64,000 nt of DNA from Gimesia benthica (lineage in GTDB: Bacteria > Planctomycetota > Planctomycetia > Planctomycetales > Planctomycetaceae). Under the pieces are notes generated by a model, which saw nothing but the letters and a program-made list of their open reading frames with translations, was not told the DNA's origin and made no database searches. This document shows, one piece after another, positions 26,125-35,671 of the stretch (position 1 is its first letter; each line of letters starts with the position of its first letter). Where the stretch lies: contig NZ_CP043930.1 in the NCBI RefSeq assembly GCF_009720525.1, forward strand, positions 4,372,501-4,436,500. The letters are read 5' to 3'. A program made the translations under genes and the position numbers.

Positions 26125-26374
26125 GCAGGTTTCAGAGCCTCGTCAGTCTCATCCCGGCTGCGCTGAGAATACGCACAGCTGGTAGAGCGGGATATTTCCG
26201 TTCGCGTCTTGTCTTGCCGATCAAAGCAGGTACAATAGGAAAGCGGTGTCGTAAGCTGCTGCCTGGCACAGGCATACGATATTGATGCCCCGTGTGATTC
26301 ACCTGTCGGTCCCAGCAGTTCCTTGCGGGATTCCAAGTCGGGTGAGCTGATCGCAAGGAGAGTCGAGAGGTCTG

Positions 26375-26971
26375 ATGGATTATTCGCTGATTGCCATTCT
26401 GGGCTTGATCATAGCATTGATGATGTTCGTGGCTGAGATCTTCATTCCTTCGGGAGGGCTGATTGCCGTGCTGGCATTATCGAGCATGGCTGCCTCGCTT
26501 TGGGGGGCCTGGATGGCCTGGTGGGGAACCAGCCCCGGTTTCTGGTGGACCTATATCGCCAGTATTATTTTGCTGATACCAACGACAATCGGCATGGCAG
26601 TCAAAATCTTTCCGAATACAGCCTGGGGCAAGAAGTTCATTCACGAAGCGCCGACACTGGAAGAAGTCAGTGGTTTCCAGGCCGAGACCGATCATCTGCG
26701 GTCATTAGTCGGGAAAACAGGAAAAACGCAAACTCTTTTGAACCCCAGTGGGTTTGTCATCGTTGATCATGAACGGCACCACTGTGAAAGCCAGGGCATG
26801 ATCATCGATCCGCGTGTGGATGTGGAGATCATAGCCGTGGAAGGGACGCGTCTGGTCGTGAAAATGGTTAAGAAACCCGTCAAAGAGAGTTCCGATACAG
26901 AAGAAAAAACTGCCCCAAAGCGCGAATCGCTGGCCGATGGTTCTCTCGATTTTGAGGTTCCCGAAACCTGA
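26375..26971 (+). CDS. NfeD-like membrane protein
   Basis: 198 residues. Three N-terminal membrane segments (AILGLIIALMMFVAEIFIPS, GLIAVLALSSMAASLWGAW, WTYIASIILLIPTTIGMAV) are followed by a small C-terminal beta domain (SLVGKTGKTQTLLNPSGFV...DVEIIAVEGTRLVVKMV) matching the NfeD/OB-fold module. The protein ends in an acidic tail. The gene precedes floA by 138 bp, the classical NfeD-flotillin arrangement, and the protein probably works with FloA in membrane organisation. It is the truncated (protease-less) NfeD class. Confidence 0.88.
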   Translation: MDYSLIAILGLIIALMMFVAEIFIPSGGLIAVLALSSMAASLWGAWMAWWGTSPGFWWTYIASIILLIPTTIGMAVKIFPNTAWGKKFIHEAPTLEEVSGFQAETDHLRSLVGKTGKTQTLLNPSGFVIVDHERHHCESQGMIIDPRVDVEIIAVEGTRLVVKMVKKPVKESSDTEEKTAPKRESLADGSLDFEVPET

Positions 26972-27109
26972 TTCTATCGGCAGGCTCTGGAGTCGAGCCC
27001 AAAAATTCTCTACAATGACTAAATCCGGATAGCCGACAGGTTGCCAAGTCGAGTTCCGCCGTAGCAAACAACACCAGGATCTACTTTTTCTCAGGACAGG
27101 AAAGCAGGA

Positions 27110-28159
27110 ATGAGCACCTTGAATCTATTAGCGGCCGATGATAACACCACAATCATCTGGATTGTGGGGATTGTCGTCTTTCTGTTTGCGCTGTTTATAT
27201 TCGCGTTGTTTGCCCGGTTTGCCGGTTTGTGGATTCAGTGTAAGTTGACGAAAGCCAAAATCGGTTTCTTCGATCTGGTGATGATGACGATTCGTAAGGT
27301 CAACCCGACCATTATCGTCCGCAGTAAAATCATGGCAATTCAGGCTGGGGTCACCAAGTCGTATGATATTTCGACGCGTGATCTGGAAGCCCATTACCTC
27401 GCGGGGGGGAATGTACCGAATGTGATTCGTGCCCTGATTGCCGCCCAGCGGGCGAAAATCGATCTGGACTGGCAGTCTGCCCAGGCGATCGACCTGGCGG
27501 GCCGCGATATTTTAGACGCCGTGCGGACGAGCGTGTACCCCAAGGTGATTGACTGTCCCGATCCCCGGAAGACCAACAGCACGTTGGATGCAGTGGCTGG
27601 CGATGGAATTCAGTTAAATGTACGGGCCCGGGTTACCGTGCGAACCAACCTGAAACAGCTGGTCGGTGGTGCAACCGAAGAGACCGTCATTGCCCGTGTG
27701 GGACAGGGGATTGTGCAGGCCATCGGTTCGACTTCTACTTACGAACAGGTCCTGGAGAATCCGGATAAGATTACGCAGATCGTGTTGAACGAGGGGCTGG
27801 AAAAGCAGACCGCTTACACGATTGTTTCGATCGATATCGCAGACATTGATGTGGGTGAGAACATCGGAGCCCGGTTGCAGGCGGATCACGCTGAAGCGGA
27901 AATGCGTGTGGCACAGGCGAAAGCAGAACAGCGACGAGCAGAACAGAAGGCTCGCGAGCAGGAAATGGTCGCGTTGACCCAGGAAAACCGGGCCCAGGTA
28001 GTGTTGGCAGAAGCCAAAGTGCCCGAAGCGATCGCCGAGGCGTTTCGTTCCGGAAAAATCGGGATCCTGGATTACTATGAACTCAAAAACGTGCAGGCCG
28101 ATACCAAGATGCGTGACATGATCGGGACTCCCGAACGGGAACCGTCTACAACCAGCTAA
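27110..28159 (+). CDS. floA: Flotillin-like protein FloA
   Basis: 349 residues, of the FloA/UPF0365 family. An N-terminal hydrophobic hairpin segment ([20 protein letters not shown]) is followed by a SPFH/PHB domain including [34 protein letters not shown] and [21 protein letters not shown] Glu-Ala-rich helical C-terminal region follows ([20 protein letters not shown]), ending in [19 protein letters not shown]. FloA forms membrane microdomain scaffolds. It is cotranscribed with nfeD upstream and an unknown gene 83 bp downstream. Confidence 0.95.
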   Translation: MSTLNLLAADDNTTIIWIVGIVVFLFALFIFALFARFAGLWIQCKLTKAKIGFFDLVMMTIRKVNPTIIVRSKIMAIQAGVTKSYDISTRDLEAHYLAGGNVPNVIRALIAAQRAKIDLDWQSAQAIDLAGRDILDAVRTSVYPKVIDCPDPRKTNSTLDAVAGDGIQLNVRARVTVRTNLKQLVGGATEETVIARVGQGIVQAIGSTSTYEQVLENPDKITQIVLNEGLEKQTAYTIVSIDIADIDVGENIGARLQADHAEAEMRVAQAKAEQRRAEQKAREQEMVALTQENRAQVVLAEAKVPEAIAEAFRSGKIGILDYYELKNVQADTKMRDMIGTPEREPSTTS

Positions 28160-28242
28160 GCATGAGCCGTGTTTGATTGTGAAAGGGATTCACAGCCAGG
28201 CTGATGCGACTGGACAGGATTAAAGAGCAACTGGGGTAAATT

Positions 28243-28959
28243 ATGAATCTTCCGATCTTAGCAGCAGACTGGGTGGGCGCCGTAATCGGTATCCTGTTTC
28301 TGCTGATCAGTGCCGCCAGTGCAATCGCGAATGCCGCCAAGGAAAAGAATAAAGCACAGCCCGGCAAGGCTAAAGAGAAAGCGCAACTGCAGAAAGAGCT
28401 GGAAAAATTTCTGCAGGACGCGATGAATCCCCAGCAGGCAAAGAAACAGGAACCGCGCGCACAGCAGGCCCGGGCAGCGGAACCGACGGAGATCGATTTC
28501 TTTGAGGATGACGGTATTGAAGCGGCTGCCTCGACGCCGCGACGACAGCGCCGTCAGAGAAAACCATTGCCGTCGGCTTCGAGCAGTTATCAGCAGAAGA
28601 TGCAGCAGTCCGCCAGCAAACCCCCTGAGCCGAAGCCCAAGAAGAAAAAAGTCACTCATCGCGAACGCAACGAACTGGAAGAACAGAAGCGGCAGAAGCG
28701 ACTGGGTGGATCGCTGCGTGATCGGATCGAAAAGACTCAGAAGAAACATATGCAGTCCCGGGTGCATAGCCAGATCGACAGTAAAGTCGGCCAGCATCTT
28801 TCAGACACTTTTGGTAACCGGTCGGGAGGCAGCAAGCTGGGCCCGCGGATTGGGGCAGCCCAGCTTCTGCGCGATGCACTCAAGGACAAACAGTCATTTC
28901 GCCAGGCTTATATCCTGAGCGAGATTCTCTCTCCACCGAAGTCACGACGTCGTTCCTGA
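28243..28959 (+). CDS. Unknown membrane-anchored basic, coiled-coil-rich protein next to floA
   Basis: 238 residues. One N-terminal membrane segment (DWVGAVIGILFLLISAAS, about 9-26) is followed by a charged, Gln/Lys/Arg-rich region: AKEKAQLQKELEKFLQDAMN, a short acidic patch EIDFFEDDGIEA, basic Arg-rich PRRQRRQRK, and a helical C-terminal half ending in LRDALKDKQSFRQAYILSEI. No catalytic motif or known domain is seen. Its position between floA and a glycosyltransferase suggests a role at the membrane with flotillin; that is inference. The composition (basic, low complexity) would suit RNA, anionic lipid or cell-wall binding. Confidence 0.7.
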   Translation: MNLPILAADWVGAVIGILFLLISAASAIANAAKEKNKAQPGKAKEKAQLQKELEKFLQDAMNPQQAKKQEPRAQQARAAEPTEIDFFEDDGIEAAASTPRRQRRQRKPLPSASSSYQQKMQQSASKPPEPKPKKKKVTHRERNELEEQKRQKRLGGSLRDRIEKTQKKHMQSRVHSQIDSKVGQHLSDTFGNRSGGSKLGPRIGAAQLLRDALKDKQSFRQAYILSEILSPPKSRRRS

Positions 28960-29026
28960 TAAGCGTTTCAGGCGGTCGCGTCTCCCCGAAACACACAGAA
29001 GCAATACAGCGCTGGAAAAAGAGTGA

Positions 29027-30133
29027 ATGAGTAAAGTTGATTCCTCGATGAAAGTTTTGCTGTTTGCCGGGCCGTTTGAACTGAGGGGGACCTCTGCCTA
29101 TACCCTACGACTGGCCCATTACACCGCCGATTATGGCATCCGGGCACGCGTGGTCTGTCCTGATGCGTCGAAAGTCGATCCGGGCATCCGCAGTAAGCTG
29201 GATATTACCGAGTATCGGAACCTGAATGTACCGATTCTGGGGCAGGCTGTTCTGCGTCTGGTCAAACAGGAAGTCGAGAAGAACATCCCGGATCTGATTC
29301 ACATCCAGTCGCGACATGTGCTGCCGCAGGGACAGTGGATGGCGCGAAAACTGAAGCGTCCGTTTTTGCTGACCGTGAATGACTATCTGCAGAGCGATGA
29401 AAAACTGCGCATCGATTTAAAATGGTGCCGGGGGATCATCACCGTCAGTGAGTCGGTCAAAAAAGATCTGATCGCCCGCACCGGACTCCCGGAAGATTTC
29501 GTACTCGTGATTTCCAGTGGCGTGGATGTCCCCGATGTTTCCCACCTGTCACCAGTGCTATCACTGGATCATCAGCCGGTAGTCGGAACGGCTGGTCCGC
29601 TGGAAGCCATCAAGGGACTTCCTTATTTCCTGGGAGCCGCCAGTCGTGTGCTGGCGGAAAATCCCAACGTACAGTTTCTGATTTCAGGCGCCGGTCCCGA
29701 GGAAGGGAATCTGCGGCATCTGGCACGTGACCTGGAAATTACGGCGAATGTGACCTTTGTTCCCAACCTGTATGACTTCGCCATCTCACTGGAAGCGATG
29801 GATATATTCTGTCTGCCCTCATTAAGGCAGGGGCTGGGAACGATTATGCTGGAGGCGATGGCGCTGGCCAAGCCAGTCATCGCGACTGGGGTTGGGGGCG
29901 TGTATTCGGTGATTCGCGATGGTGAAACCGGGCTGGTGATTCCGCCGTCCAACAGCGAGTCGCTGTCCAACAGTATTCTCGAACTGCTCAATGACCCCTT
30001 GAAAGCTCGAGCAATGGGTGAATCGGCGCGAGAACTGGTGCGTCAGCAGTTTCGGGTGGAGACGATGGTCGAGAAAACAGTCGAACAATATCAACTGGCT
30101 GTGCAGGGTGCAGTCAGTACGGGAAGTGCCTGA
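29027..30133 (+). CDS. GT4-family glycosyltransferase
   Basis: 368 residues in two Rossmann halves. The N-terminal half begins with MKVLLFAGPFELRGTSAYTL. The C-terminal nucleotide-sugar-binding half contains VVGTAGPLEAIKGLPYFL, FLISGAGPEEGNLRHLA and the GT4 signature region FCLPSLRQGLGTIMLEAMA. The first Glu of the usual E-x7-E motif is Gln here (R-Q-G-L-G); the second Glu is kept. It is probably cytoplasmic or peripheral; the acceptor is unknown. The ATG at 29027 follows AAAGAGTGA; an inner ATG at 29048 is possible. It is in the nfeD-floA gene run. Confidence 0.88.
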   Translation: MSKVDSSMKVLLFAGPFELRGTSAYTLRLAHYTADYGIRARVVCPDASKVDPGIRSKLDITEYRNLNVPILGQAVLRLVKQEVEKNIPDLIHIQSRHVLPQGQWMARKLKRPFLLTVNDYLQSDEKLRIDLKWCRGIITVSESVKKDLIARTGLPEDFVLVISSGVDVPDVSHLSPVLSLDHQPVVGTAGPLEAIKGLPYFLGAASRVLAENPNVQFLISGAGPEEGNLRHLARDLEITANVTFVPNLYDFAISLEAMDIFCLPSLRQGLGTIMLEAMALAKPVIATGVGGVYSVIRDGETGLVIPPSNSESLSNSILELLNDPLKARAMGESARELVRQQFRVETMVEKTVEQYQLAVQGAVSTGSA

Positions 30134-30178
30134 GGCACATTCTATCAAATAGCAGCAGGTGGAACGAACAGTTCCACC
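30125..30178 (+). other. Two adjacent hairpins between the glycosyltransferase and cinA-like genes
   Basis: GTGCC/GGCAC (30125-30137) spans the glycosyltransferase stop codon. GGTGGAAC/GTTCCACC (30158-30165 with 30171-30178) is a perfect 8-bp stem 18 bp before the cinA-like start. There is no T run, so these look like mRNA processing or stability structures, not a terminator. Confidence 0.5.
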
Positions 30179-30195
30179 CGAGACGGAAATTAAGA

Positions 30196-31398
30196 ATGCA
30201 AGCAGAGATTATTGCGATTGGCAGTGAGCTGACAAACGGCGAAAAGCTGGATACGAACAGCCAGTGGCTGAGTACGGAACTGGCGGCGGCAGGAATTGCG
30301 ACGCACTTTCATACGACGATTGCTGACAACCTGGATGAGATCATTGATCAGTTGCGACTTTCGGCTTCCCGCTCCGATCTGATTCTGATCACAGGGGGGC
30401 TGGGACCCACACTGGATGACCTGACGCGACAGGCGATGGCGGGACTGACGGGTACGGATCTGGTGCTTGATGCAGAATCGCTGGCGATCATCGAAAGCAT
30501 GTTTCAGAAACGGTATCGCGAAATGCCCGAGCGGAACCGGATCCAGGCGATGTTCCCCGAGGGGGCAGAGCCCATCAAAAATGAACATGGGACTGCACCG
30601 GGAATCTGGATGACGGTCTCCCGTGATGGGGGAGAGGGGATCTGTCATATCGCGGCGATGCCGGGCGTGCCTTCCGAAATGAAGCCGATGTTTTTTGAGT
30701 CCGTGCTCCCGCGACTGGTTCGTGGAACGCGGATCATTCGCTTTGCCCGCATCAACTGCTTCGGGGTCGGTGAGTCAAAGACCGAAGAACTGCTGGGAGA
30801 TATCACCAGCCGCGGTCGCGATCCGGAGGTTGGCATCACAGCCCATGAAGCGACCATCACGCTGCGAATTAAAGCGATGGGTGAGTCCAACGATGATTGC
30901 GAGCAGAAGATTTCAGCCACCTATGAGCAGATTCGCGAACGACTGGGCGACTACATTTTCGGTTACGAAGATGAAGAACTCGAACACGTGGTGGTGACCC
31001 TGTTGAATGAGAGCAAACTCAGTGTGGCATCCAGCGAATGCGGCACCGGAGGACTGCTGTCCTATCGGTTGACCGAAGTCGCGGGTTCGGCGGACTGTTT
31101 CAAAGGGGGAACCGTACTGGCGCGTGTAGATGCGTTTTCTGCAGACGGTGCACTGGCCTTGGCGAAATCCACGCGGGAAACGCAGGCCAGTGATTTTGGT
31201 CTGGCCATTCTGCTGGATCTGAATCAGTCCTGGCAGGATCGTGAAAATGCACCGCAGGCTTTCGTGGCTCTCGCGAGTGACGACGGAGCCTGGGTGGAGG
31301 AGATCGGATTAACGGTTAATCGGGCGATCGCCAAGAGCCGCATTTCCAAAGCGGCTTTGGATCTGTTACGACGCAAGCTATTGAAGATCGAACGTTAA
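30196..31398 (+). CDS. CinA-like protein with a degenerate nicotinamide-nucleotide amidase domain
   Basis: 400 residues. The N-terminal COG1058/MoCF-like domain is normal: AEIIAIGSELTNGEKLDTNS, LILITGGLGPTLDDLTRQA and IAAMPGVPSEM. This domain hydrolyses ADP-ribose-type pyrophosphates. The C-terminal PncC-like domain starts at about residue 262, but the signature AESCTGG reads SECGTGG (Cys282 where the catalytic Ser normally is), and the segment carrying the second catalytic residue has diverged (TVLARVDAFS replaces the usual VAYSN-K region). Deamidation of nicotinamide mononucleotide is therefore doubtful. It closes the plus-strand gene run that starts at nfeD. Confidence 0.85.
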   Translation: MQAEIIAIGSELTNGEKLDTNSQWLSTELAAAGIATHFHTTIADNLDEIIDQLRLSASRSDLILITGGLGPTLDDLTRQAMAGLTGTDLVLDAESLAIIESMFQKRYREMPERNRIQAMFPEGAEPIKNEHGTAPGIWMTVSRDGGEGICHIAAMPGVPSEMKPMFFESVLPRLVRGTRIIRFARINCFGVGESKTEELLGDITSRGRDPEVGITAHEATITLRIKAMGESNDDCEQKISATYEQIRERLGDYIFGYEDEELEHVVVTLLNESKLSVASSECGTGGLLSYRLTEVAGSADCFKGGTVLARVDAFSADGALALAKSTRETQASDFGLAILLDLNQSWQDRENAPQAFVALASDDGAWVEEIGLTVNRAIAKSRISKAALDLLRRKLLKIER

Positions 31399-31414
31399 CT
31401 CACAAGGTATGCCA

Positions 31415-34400
31415 TCAGGCGGCCTGCAGCTTGCGGGCTTTCTGTGACCAGTGAATCCAGTCGGAGACTTCTTCCAGGTCGGGACGTTTGGCGTCTCTGA
31501 GGATGCGTTGCCCCTTTTTGGTTTTGAGGAACGAATTGACCTTCCCGAGCAGATCCTGCGGGATCGCCCGGGCGATCATTTCGGGTTCGGTCAGGCCGCA
31601 CCCTTCGAGGATCTGGGCGTCGTGTCCGCGGAGTCCGGGAATACAGCAGACGAGCTTCGTCTGTTTCTTCCATTTGCGGATGGTCTGTTTTCTGATGTGC
31701 TGCACGTTGAGTTTGTTTGCGACGAATTCGGGATTACATTCCAGCAGATCATTCACGGTAAAGACGCCCGCGGCTTCCAGACGTTCGGCTGTCTTCGGGC
31801 CGATGGAAGGCGCATCTTCAACGGGCATTGATCGATTCAGGTAAAAGGGGGGAATGTTCGGTCCCTGTGAATCGGGAGTGGGGTGTGAACCATCGTGCCG
31901 ATATTCTCGTCTTTCCTGAGGTGGTTCCTGCTCTGATTGTAAGAGGGACTCAGAGGCTTCTGGCGAAAACGTACGCGCCTGTTGTGCGCCGCGGATCCAT
32001 TGTTCCACACGGATTTCTGTGATAACAGACTGCAGTGGAATGTCCGAGGAATCCTGGCAGGCTTCCACCAGCGACCAGAGTTCTTCAAAGGTCATTCCGG
32101 CGATTTCGTTCGGTTCGGTGATGCCACAGGAGACAAGTAACAGCGCGTGAGTGGGTGCCAGACCGCGGATACAGGCAGCCAGTCGAGCCTGGCTCTGCCA
32201 TTCGAAGATCAGACCGGCGGTCAGACTGTCGTCGTCAACCCCGTCAGCAATCTCGTCGGCAGAGAAGGTAAGCAGATCGCGGACGGTCCAGATGTCCGCT
32301 TCCGTCAGCGACTGAATCTGTGAGTCACTCAACCCGGAAAGGCAGTCCAGCGGATCTGACCAGTCGAGCTCATAAGAGAGTACTTCGAGTGTGGCTGGTT
32401 CTTCATAGATCGACTCCTCTGAGGGCTCCGTATATTCGTCTTCTTCGATTTCCTCATCAACAACTTCTTCAATTACAGTTGTCGGGATCACTTCGGGGGC
32501 GTGACTGCGTGCCACATCAGAAGCCGGCAGGCGGACCGCAGTGATGCCCTGTTCTTCGAAGAGTTGCGTCAGGTGCAGGTGGCAGGTGAAAAGCAGAATC
32601 TGCTGTCCCTTGGCTGCAACGGCATTCAAAGTTTTGATCGCAGCCCGGGTCCGTTCCTGGTCGAAGTTAACCAGGACATCATCCAGGATCATCGGGAGCT
32701 GTACTCCTTGGTTCCGGAAGCGTTCTACCATCGCCAGGCGAATTGCCAGGAACAGCTGCTCGCGGGTACCGCTACTGAGTTCATCGACGGTCAGCGTGTG
32801 CCCCTGGTCGTCGTCGATCTTGGGGAACTGCTCGCCGAGCGGAGTCCAGATATTGGTGTATTTGTCGTTGGTCAACTGACGCAGGTAGTCTGAGGCGATC
32901 GCCAGTGTTTCAGGCTGACTGGTCCGTTCGAATTCGGAACGCAGCTGATTGATGCCAACGGCGGAGAGTTCGTTCGAGAACCAGAGTGAACCCGCTTGTC
33001 GGATCTGTTCCTGAATCTGTTCCCGCTGGAATCGCAGTTGTGCAGAGGAACGATCCGTTTTCGCGTTCTGGTAGTCCTGTTTGAGTCGCCCCATGTTCTC
33101 AGCGACGCTGACCAGATCACGTTCGATGTCTTCCAGTTCCAGGTTGAGCATGTCCAGGTGGTCGGTATTCTGCTGCAGATCGAAATTGAGCAGATCCTCT
33201 TCGACGATGGCCATTTCCTGTTCGCTGCGACTGATTTTCTCGAGTTCCGCCTGGGCATCAGCGAGCAGTTCTTCCAGTTGCAGACGCTCATCAATTGAGT
33301 TCGCCCGCTGCAGGAATTCCTCGCGATTAGCGGCACCCCCCTGGATCAGCAGCGAAGACCGCTGATGTTGCAGTCCTTCGAGTGAGAGCTGCAGGGTATC
33401 TGCTTCCTGACGCAGACGCTTTTCTTCTTTCCGCAGTCGAGCCCGCTCTTTCCGCTGTCCCGAGAGTAGTTCGAGTTCGCGTTCCCATTCCCCGACCACT
33501 TCAAACGGGCGATCAAGCTGCTGCTGATTCCGGTTCAGTTTCAGACCCAGTTCCCGCACGCGACGGTAGAACATGTTGACGATGTCGCCCAGTGGCTTGA
33601 TTCGTCTCAGTTCCTGCTCGCGCTGGGTGGCGTACAGGCTGGCATTGGAAACCTGGTGCCACATGCGGAAGGCGTCTTCAATTTTCAGTGTTTCGGTGAG
33701 GCCCAGCTGTTTCAGGCATTCGCACCATTCGTGACGCTTGCTGCTGAACTCGCGCTGGATTTCCTGCGACCGGTTGCGGAGTCGCACCAGTCGCTGTCGG
33801 GTTTTCTGAACCTGTTCCTGCGAAGCCTGCAGCTGTTCCAGCTCTGAGATTTTGAAAGCCAGATCGTGCAGCAGCTCAGTCCGCAGGACATTCTCGTCAT
33901 TGAAGCTCAGTGCGGGTAACTGTTCGCGATGACGCGGGTTGCTGAGTGAGTGGCCTTCTTTGACCAGCTTCAGGGAGAAGTACTCGTCTTCCAGCAGACG
34001 GTCGATTTCCTGACGCGTTTCACGGAGGTGGACGTCGAGAGCCCAGTTTTCATCCTGGAGTTCATCCGCCTGGTCGTTGACATCGATTTCGAAATGCTTC
34101 TTGATCGCCCAGGTAAGTCCCCCCAGAAACAGGCCGGTCAGACAGTAGATAAGACCGACCAGGGAGGCATCGGTGACACCACGCCAGATACCCGCCAGTA
34201 ACAGCAGCGTACCAGCGATGGCAAAGCCGAAGAGTGTTTTTTTGGCCCAACCCGGAATGCGGGAGTGGGTCTGCAGGCGATCCAGTTGTTCGCGGACGGC
34301 TTCCTGGCGAATCGAAAATTCGGATTCGCGGAACCGCAGCTGACTGAGTCGCTCAAGATGCTGCATGCGTTCGCGGGCTCGTTTCAGTTCCTGTTCGATG

Positions 34401-35671
34401 GACTGTCCATTGAGCAGGCGTCCCGATTTATCCTGCAGTTCAGCCAGTTTTTTCTGGTAGCGGCGGGAGACCTTCTTATAACGCAAGTGAGCCTGTTTGC
34501 GTTTGTGTGACGCCGCCCGGTATTCGCGGGCTGCCTGAATCAGTCGCTGATTATTGTCCGGCGTGGTTTGAATGTGTGACAGGGCATCGACCGACAGATT
34601 CTGAGGACGATACTGTTCGAGAATCTGTTCCAGCCTGCGGACTTCGGTCTGACCTTCCTGGAAATCATGCTCCAGGGAAGCGATCCAGTCTTTCTGGTCT
34701 GCCAGGCTCTGGATCTGAGCTGCATGTTCCAGCAGCTCATTGTCCGATTCGTATTGTTCGATTTCCTTACGGAGCCGTTTGATTTCGGCTTTAACTTCGA
34801 TCAACCGGGATTCGGTCTGTTTAATTTTACGATCATATTCATCAAGTTGAGCGACGCCATCGACGGGGAAGTCATGGACAACGGGCAATTGCTTCAGTTT
34901 GTGATGCAGGTTCTGAACGTCCTGCCAGGGCTTGAAGACCCGTTCCAGGAAACGATGTCCGCGGATCTGGTACTGCAGTCCTGACTTCCGTTTCTTCAGA
35001 CTGTCGGATTCTTCGCGGAGCTGCTGGAGTTCGTTAGAAAGCTGAAAGAATTGCTGCGACTGCTGCTTCAAGCTGGCGAGCTTGCTGTTGACTTCATCCA
35101 ACTTACGGTACAGGTCGACCAGCGAGCCCGATTTGAGATTGTGGCTCAGGCAGGTCTGTCTGTTGGCTGCGATCTGCTGCGATACATCGAGGATCGCCTG
35201 ACCTTCGGGGCCGAGGGAAAGACCATAGATGTGGCGGGCAACCTGCTCGCCGTGCAGCGTGCCCAGTTCCTGCAGTTCGTTCAGACCAATGGCGAACACA
35301 TTCTCGTAAACACTCTCTTTGACTCCCGCATGGAGTGAACTCAGCAGTTCCTGGCTGGAAATACCGCGTGCTTCTGCCTGGAAGGAGAATTGTCCGCGAC
35401 CGCCGGCCCTGGACTGGCGACGGATCTCGTACCGCTGTCCCTGATGTTTGATGTCCAGCAGTGCAGACCATGGAGTTGAATCCGGTACGCGTGGCTGTTC
35501 GCGATTTTCCTCGGGACGAAATCCATAAAGGATGCCCCGGATCATGCGCATCAGGGTCGACTTGCCCGTTTCATTGGGACCGTAAAAGACATTGATTCCC
35601 GCCTGCAGGGGGGCCAGATCCAGGTCATGCCAGTTTCCAAACCGGTCGACGTGAATGCGAGTGATTTTCAT
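31415..35671 (-). CDS. SbcC/YhaN-like AAA ATPase with C-terminal DUF4332/HhH extension
   Basis: 1418 residues. Walker A GPNETGKST (31-39), long coiled coils (about 175-460 and 530-900) split by two predicted membrane or hydrophobic segments near 479-497 and 502-524, then ABC signature LSSGTREQLFLAIRL (965-979), Walker B LPMILDDVLVNFD (992-1004) and switch His FTCH (1028-1031). After an acidic linker (1060-1090) comes a tail of about 330 residues with repeated helix-hairpin-helix/DUF4332 units, the clearest being SIGPKTAERLEAAGVFTVND. YhaN and SbcC proteins hold DNA ends or protein partners in an ATP-driven clamp. The start overlaps the stop of the SbcD-like gene (ATGA), so the two are translationally coupled. 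Confidence 0.88.
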   Translation of the reverse strand: MKITRIHVDRFGNWHDLDLAPLQAGINVFYGPNETGKSTLMRMIRGILYGFRPEENREQPRVPDSTPWSALLDIKHQGQRYEIRRQSRAGGRGQFSFQAEARGISSQELLSSLHAGVKESVYENVFAIGLNELQELGTLHGEQVARHIYGLSLGPEGQAILDVSQQIAANRQTCLSHNLKSGSLVDLYRKLDEVNSKLASLKQQSQQFFQLSNELQQLREESDSLKKRKSGLQYQIRGHRFLERVFKPWQDVQNLHHKLKQLPVVHDFPVDGVAQLDEYDRKIKQTESRLIEVKAEIKRLRKEIEQYESDNELLEHAAQIQSLADQKDWIASLEHDFQEGQTEVRRLEQILEQYRPQNLSVDALSHIQTTPDNNQRLIQAAREYRAASHKRKQAHLRYKKVSRRYQKKLAELQDKSGRLLNGQSIEQELKRARERMQHLERLSQLRFRESEFSIRQEAVREQLDRLQTHSRIPGWAKKTLFGFAIAGTLLLLAGIWRGVTDASLVGLIYCLTGLFLGGLTWAIKKHFEIDVNDQADELQDENWALDVHLRETRQEIDRLLEDEYFSLKLVKEGHSLSNPRHREQLPALSFNDENVLRTELLHDLAFKISELEQLQASQEQVQKTRQRLVRLRNRSQEIQREFSSKRHEWCECLKQLGLTETLKIEDAFRMWHQVSNASLYATQREQELRRIKPLGDIVNMFYRRVRELGLKLNRNQQQLDRPFEVVGEWERELELLSGQRKERARLRKEEKRLRQEADTLQLSLEGLQHQRSSLLIQGGAANREEFLQRANSIDERLQLEELLADAQAELEKISRSEQEMAIVEEDLLNFDLQQNTDHLDMLNLELEDIERDLVSVAENMGRLKQDYQNAKTDRSSAQLRFQREQIQEQIRQAGSLWFSNELSAVGINQLRSEFERTSQPETLAIASDYLRQLTNDKYTNIWTPLGEQFPKIDDDQGHTLTVDELSSGTREQLFLAIRLAMVERFRNQGVQLPMILDDVLVNFDQERTRAAIKTLNAVAAKGQQILLFTCHLHLTQLFEEQGITAVRLPASDVARSHAPEVIPTTVIEEVVDEEIEEDEYTEPSEESIYEEPATLEVLSYELDWSDPLDCLSGLSDSQIQSLTEADIWTVRDLLTFSADEIADGVDDDSLTAGLIFEWQSQARLAACIRGLAPTHALLLVSCGITEPNEIAGMTFEELWSLVEACQDSSDIPLQSVITEIRVEQWIRGAQQARTFSPEASESLLQSEQEPPQERREYRHDGSHPTPDSQGPNIPPFYLNRSMPVEDAPSIGPKTAERLEAAGVFTVNDLLECNPEFVANKLNVQHIRKQTIRKWKKQTKLVCCIPGLRGHDAQILEGCGLTEPEMIARAIPQDLLGKVNSFLKTKKGQRILRDAKRPDLEEVSDWIHWSQKARKLQAA

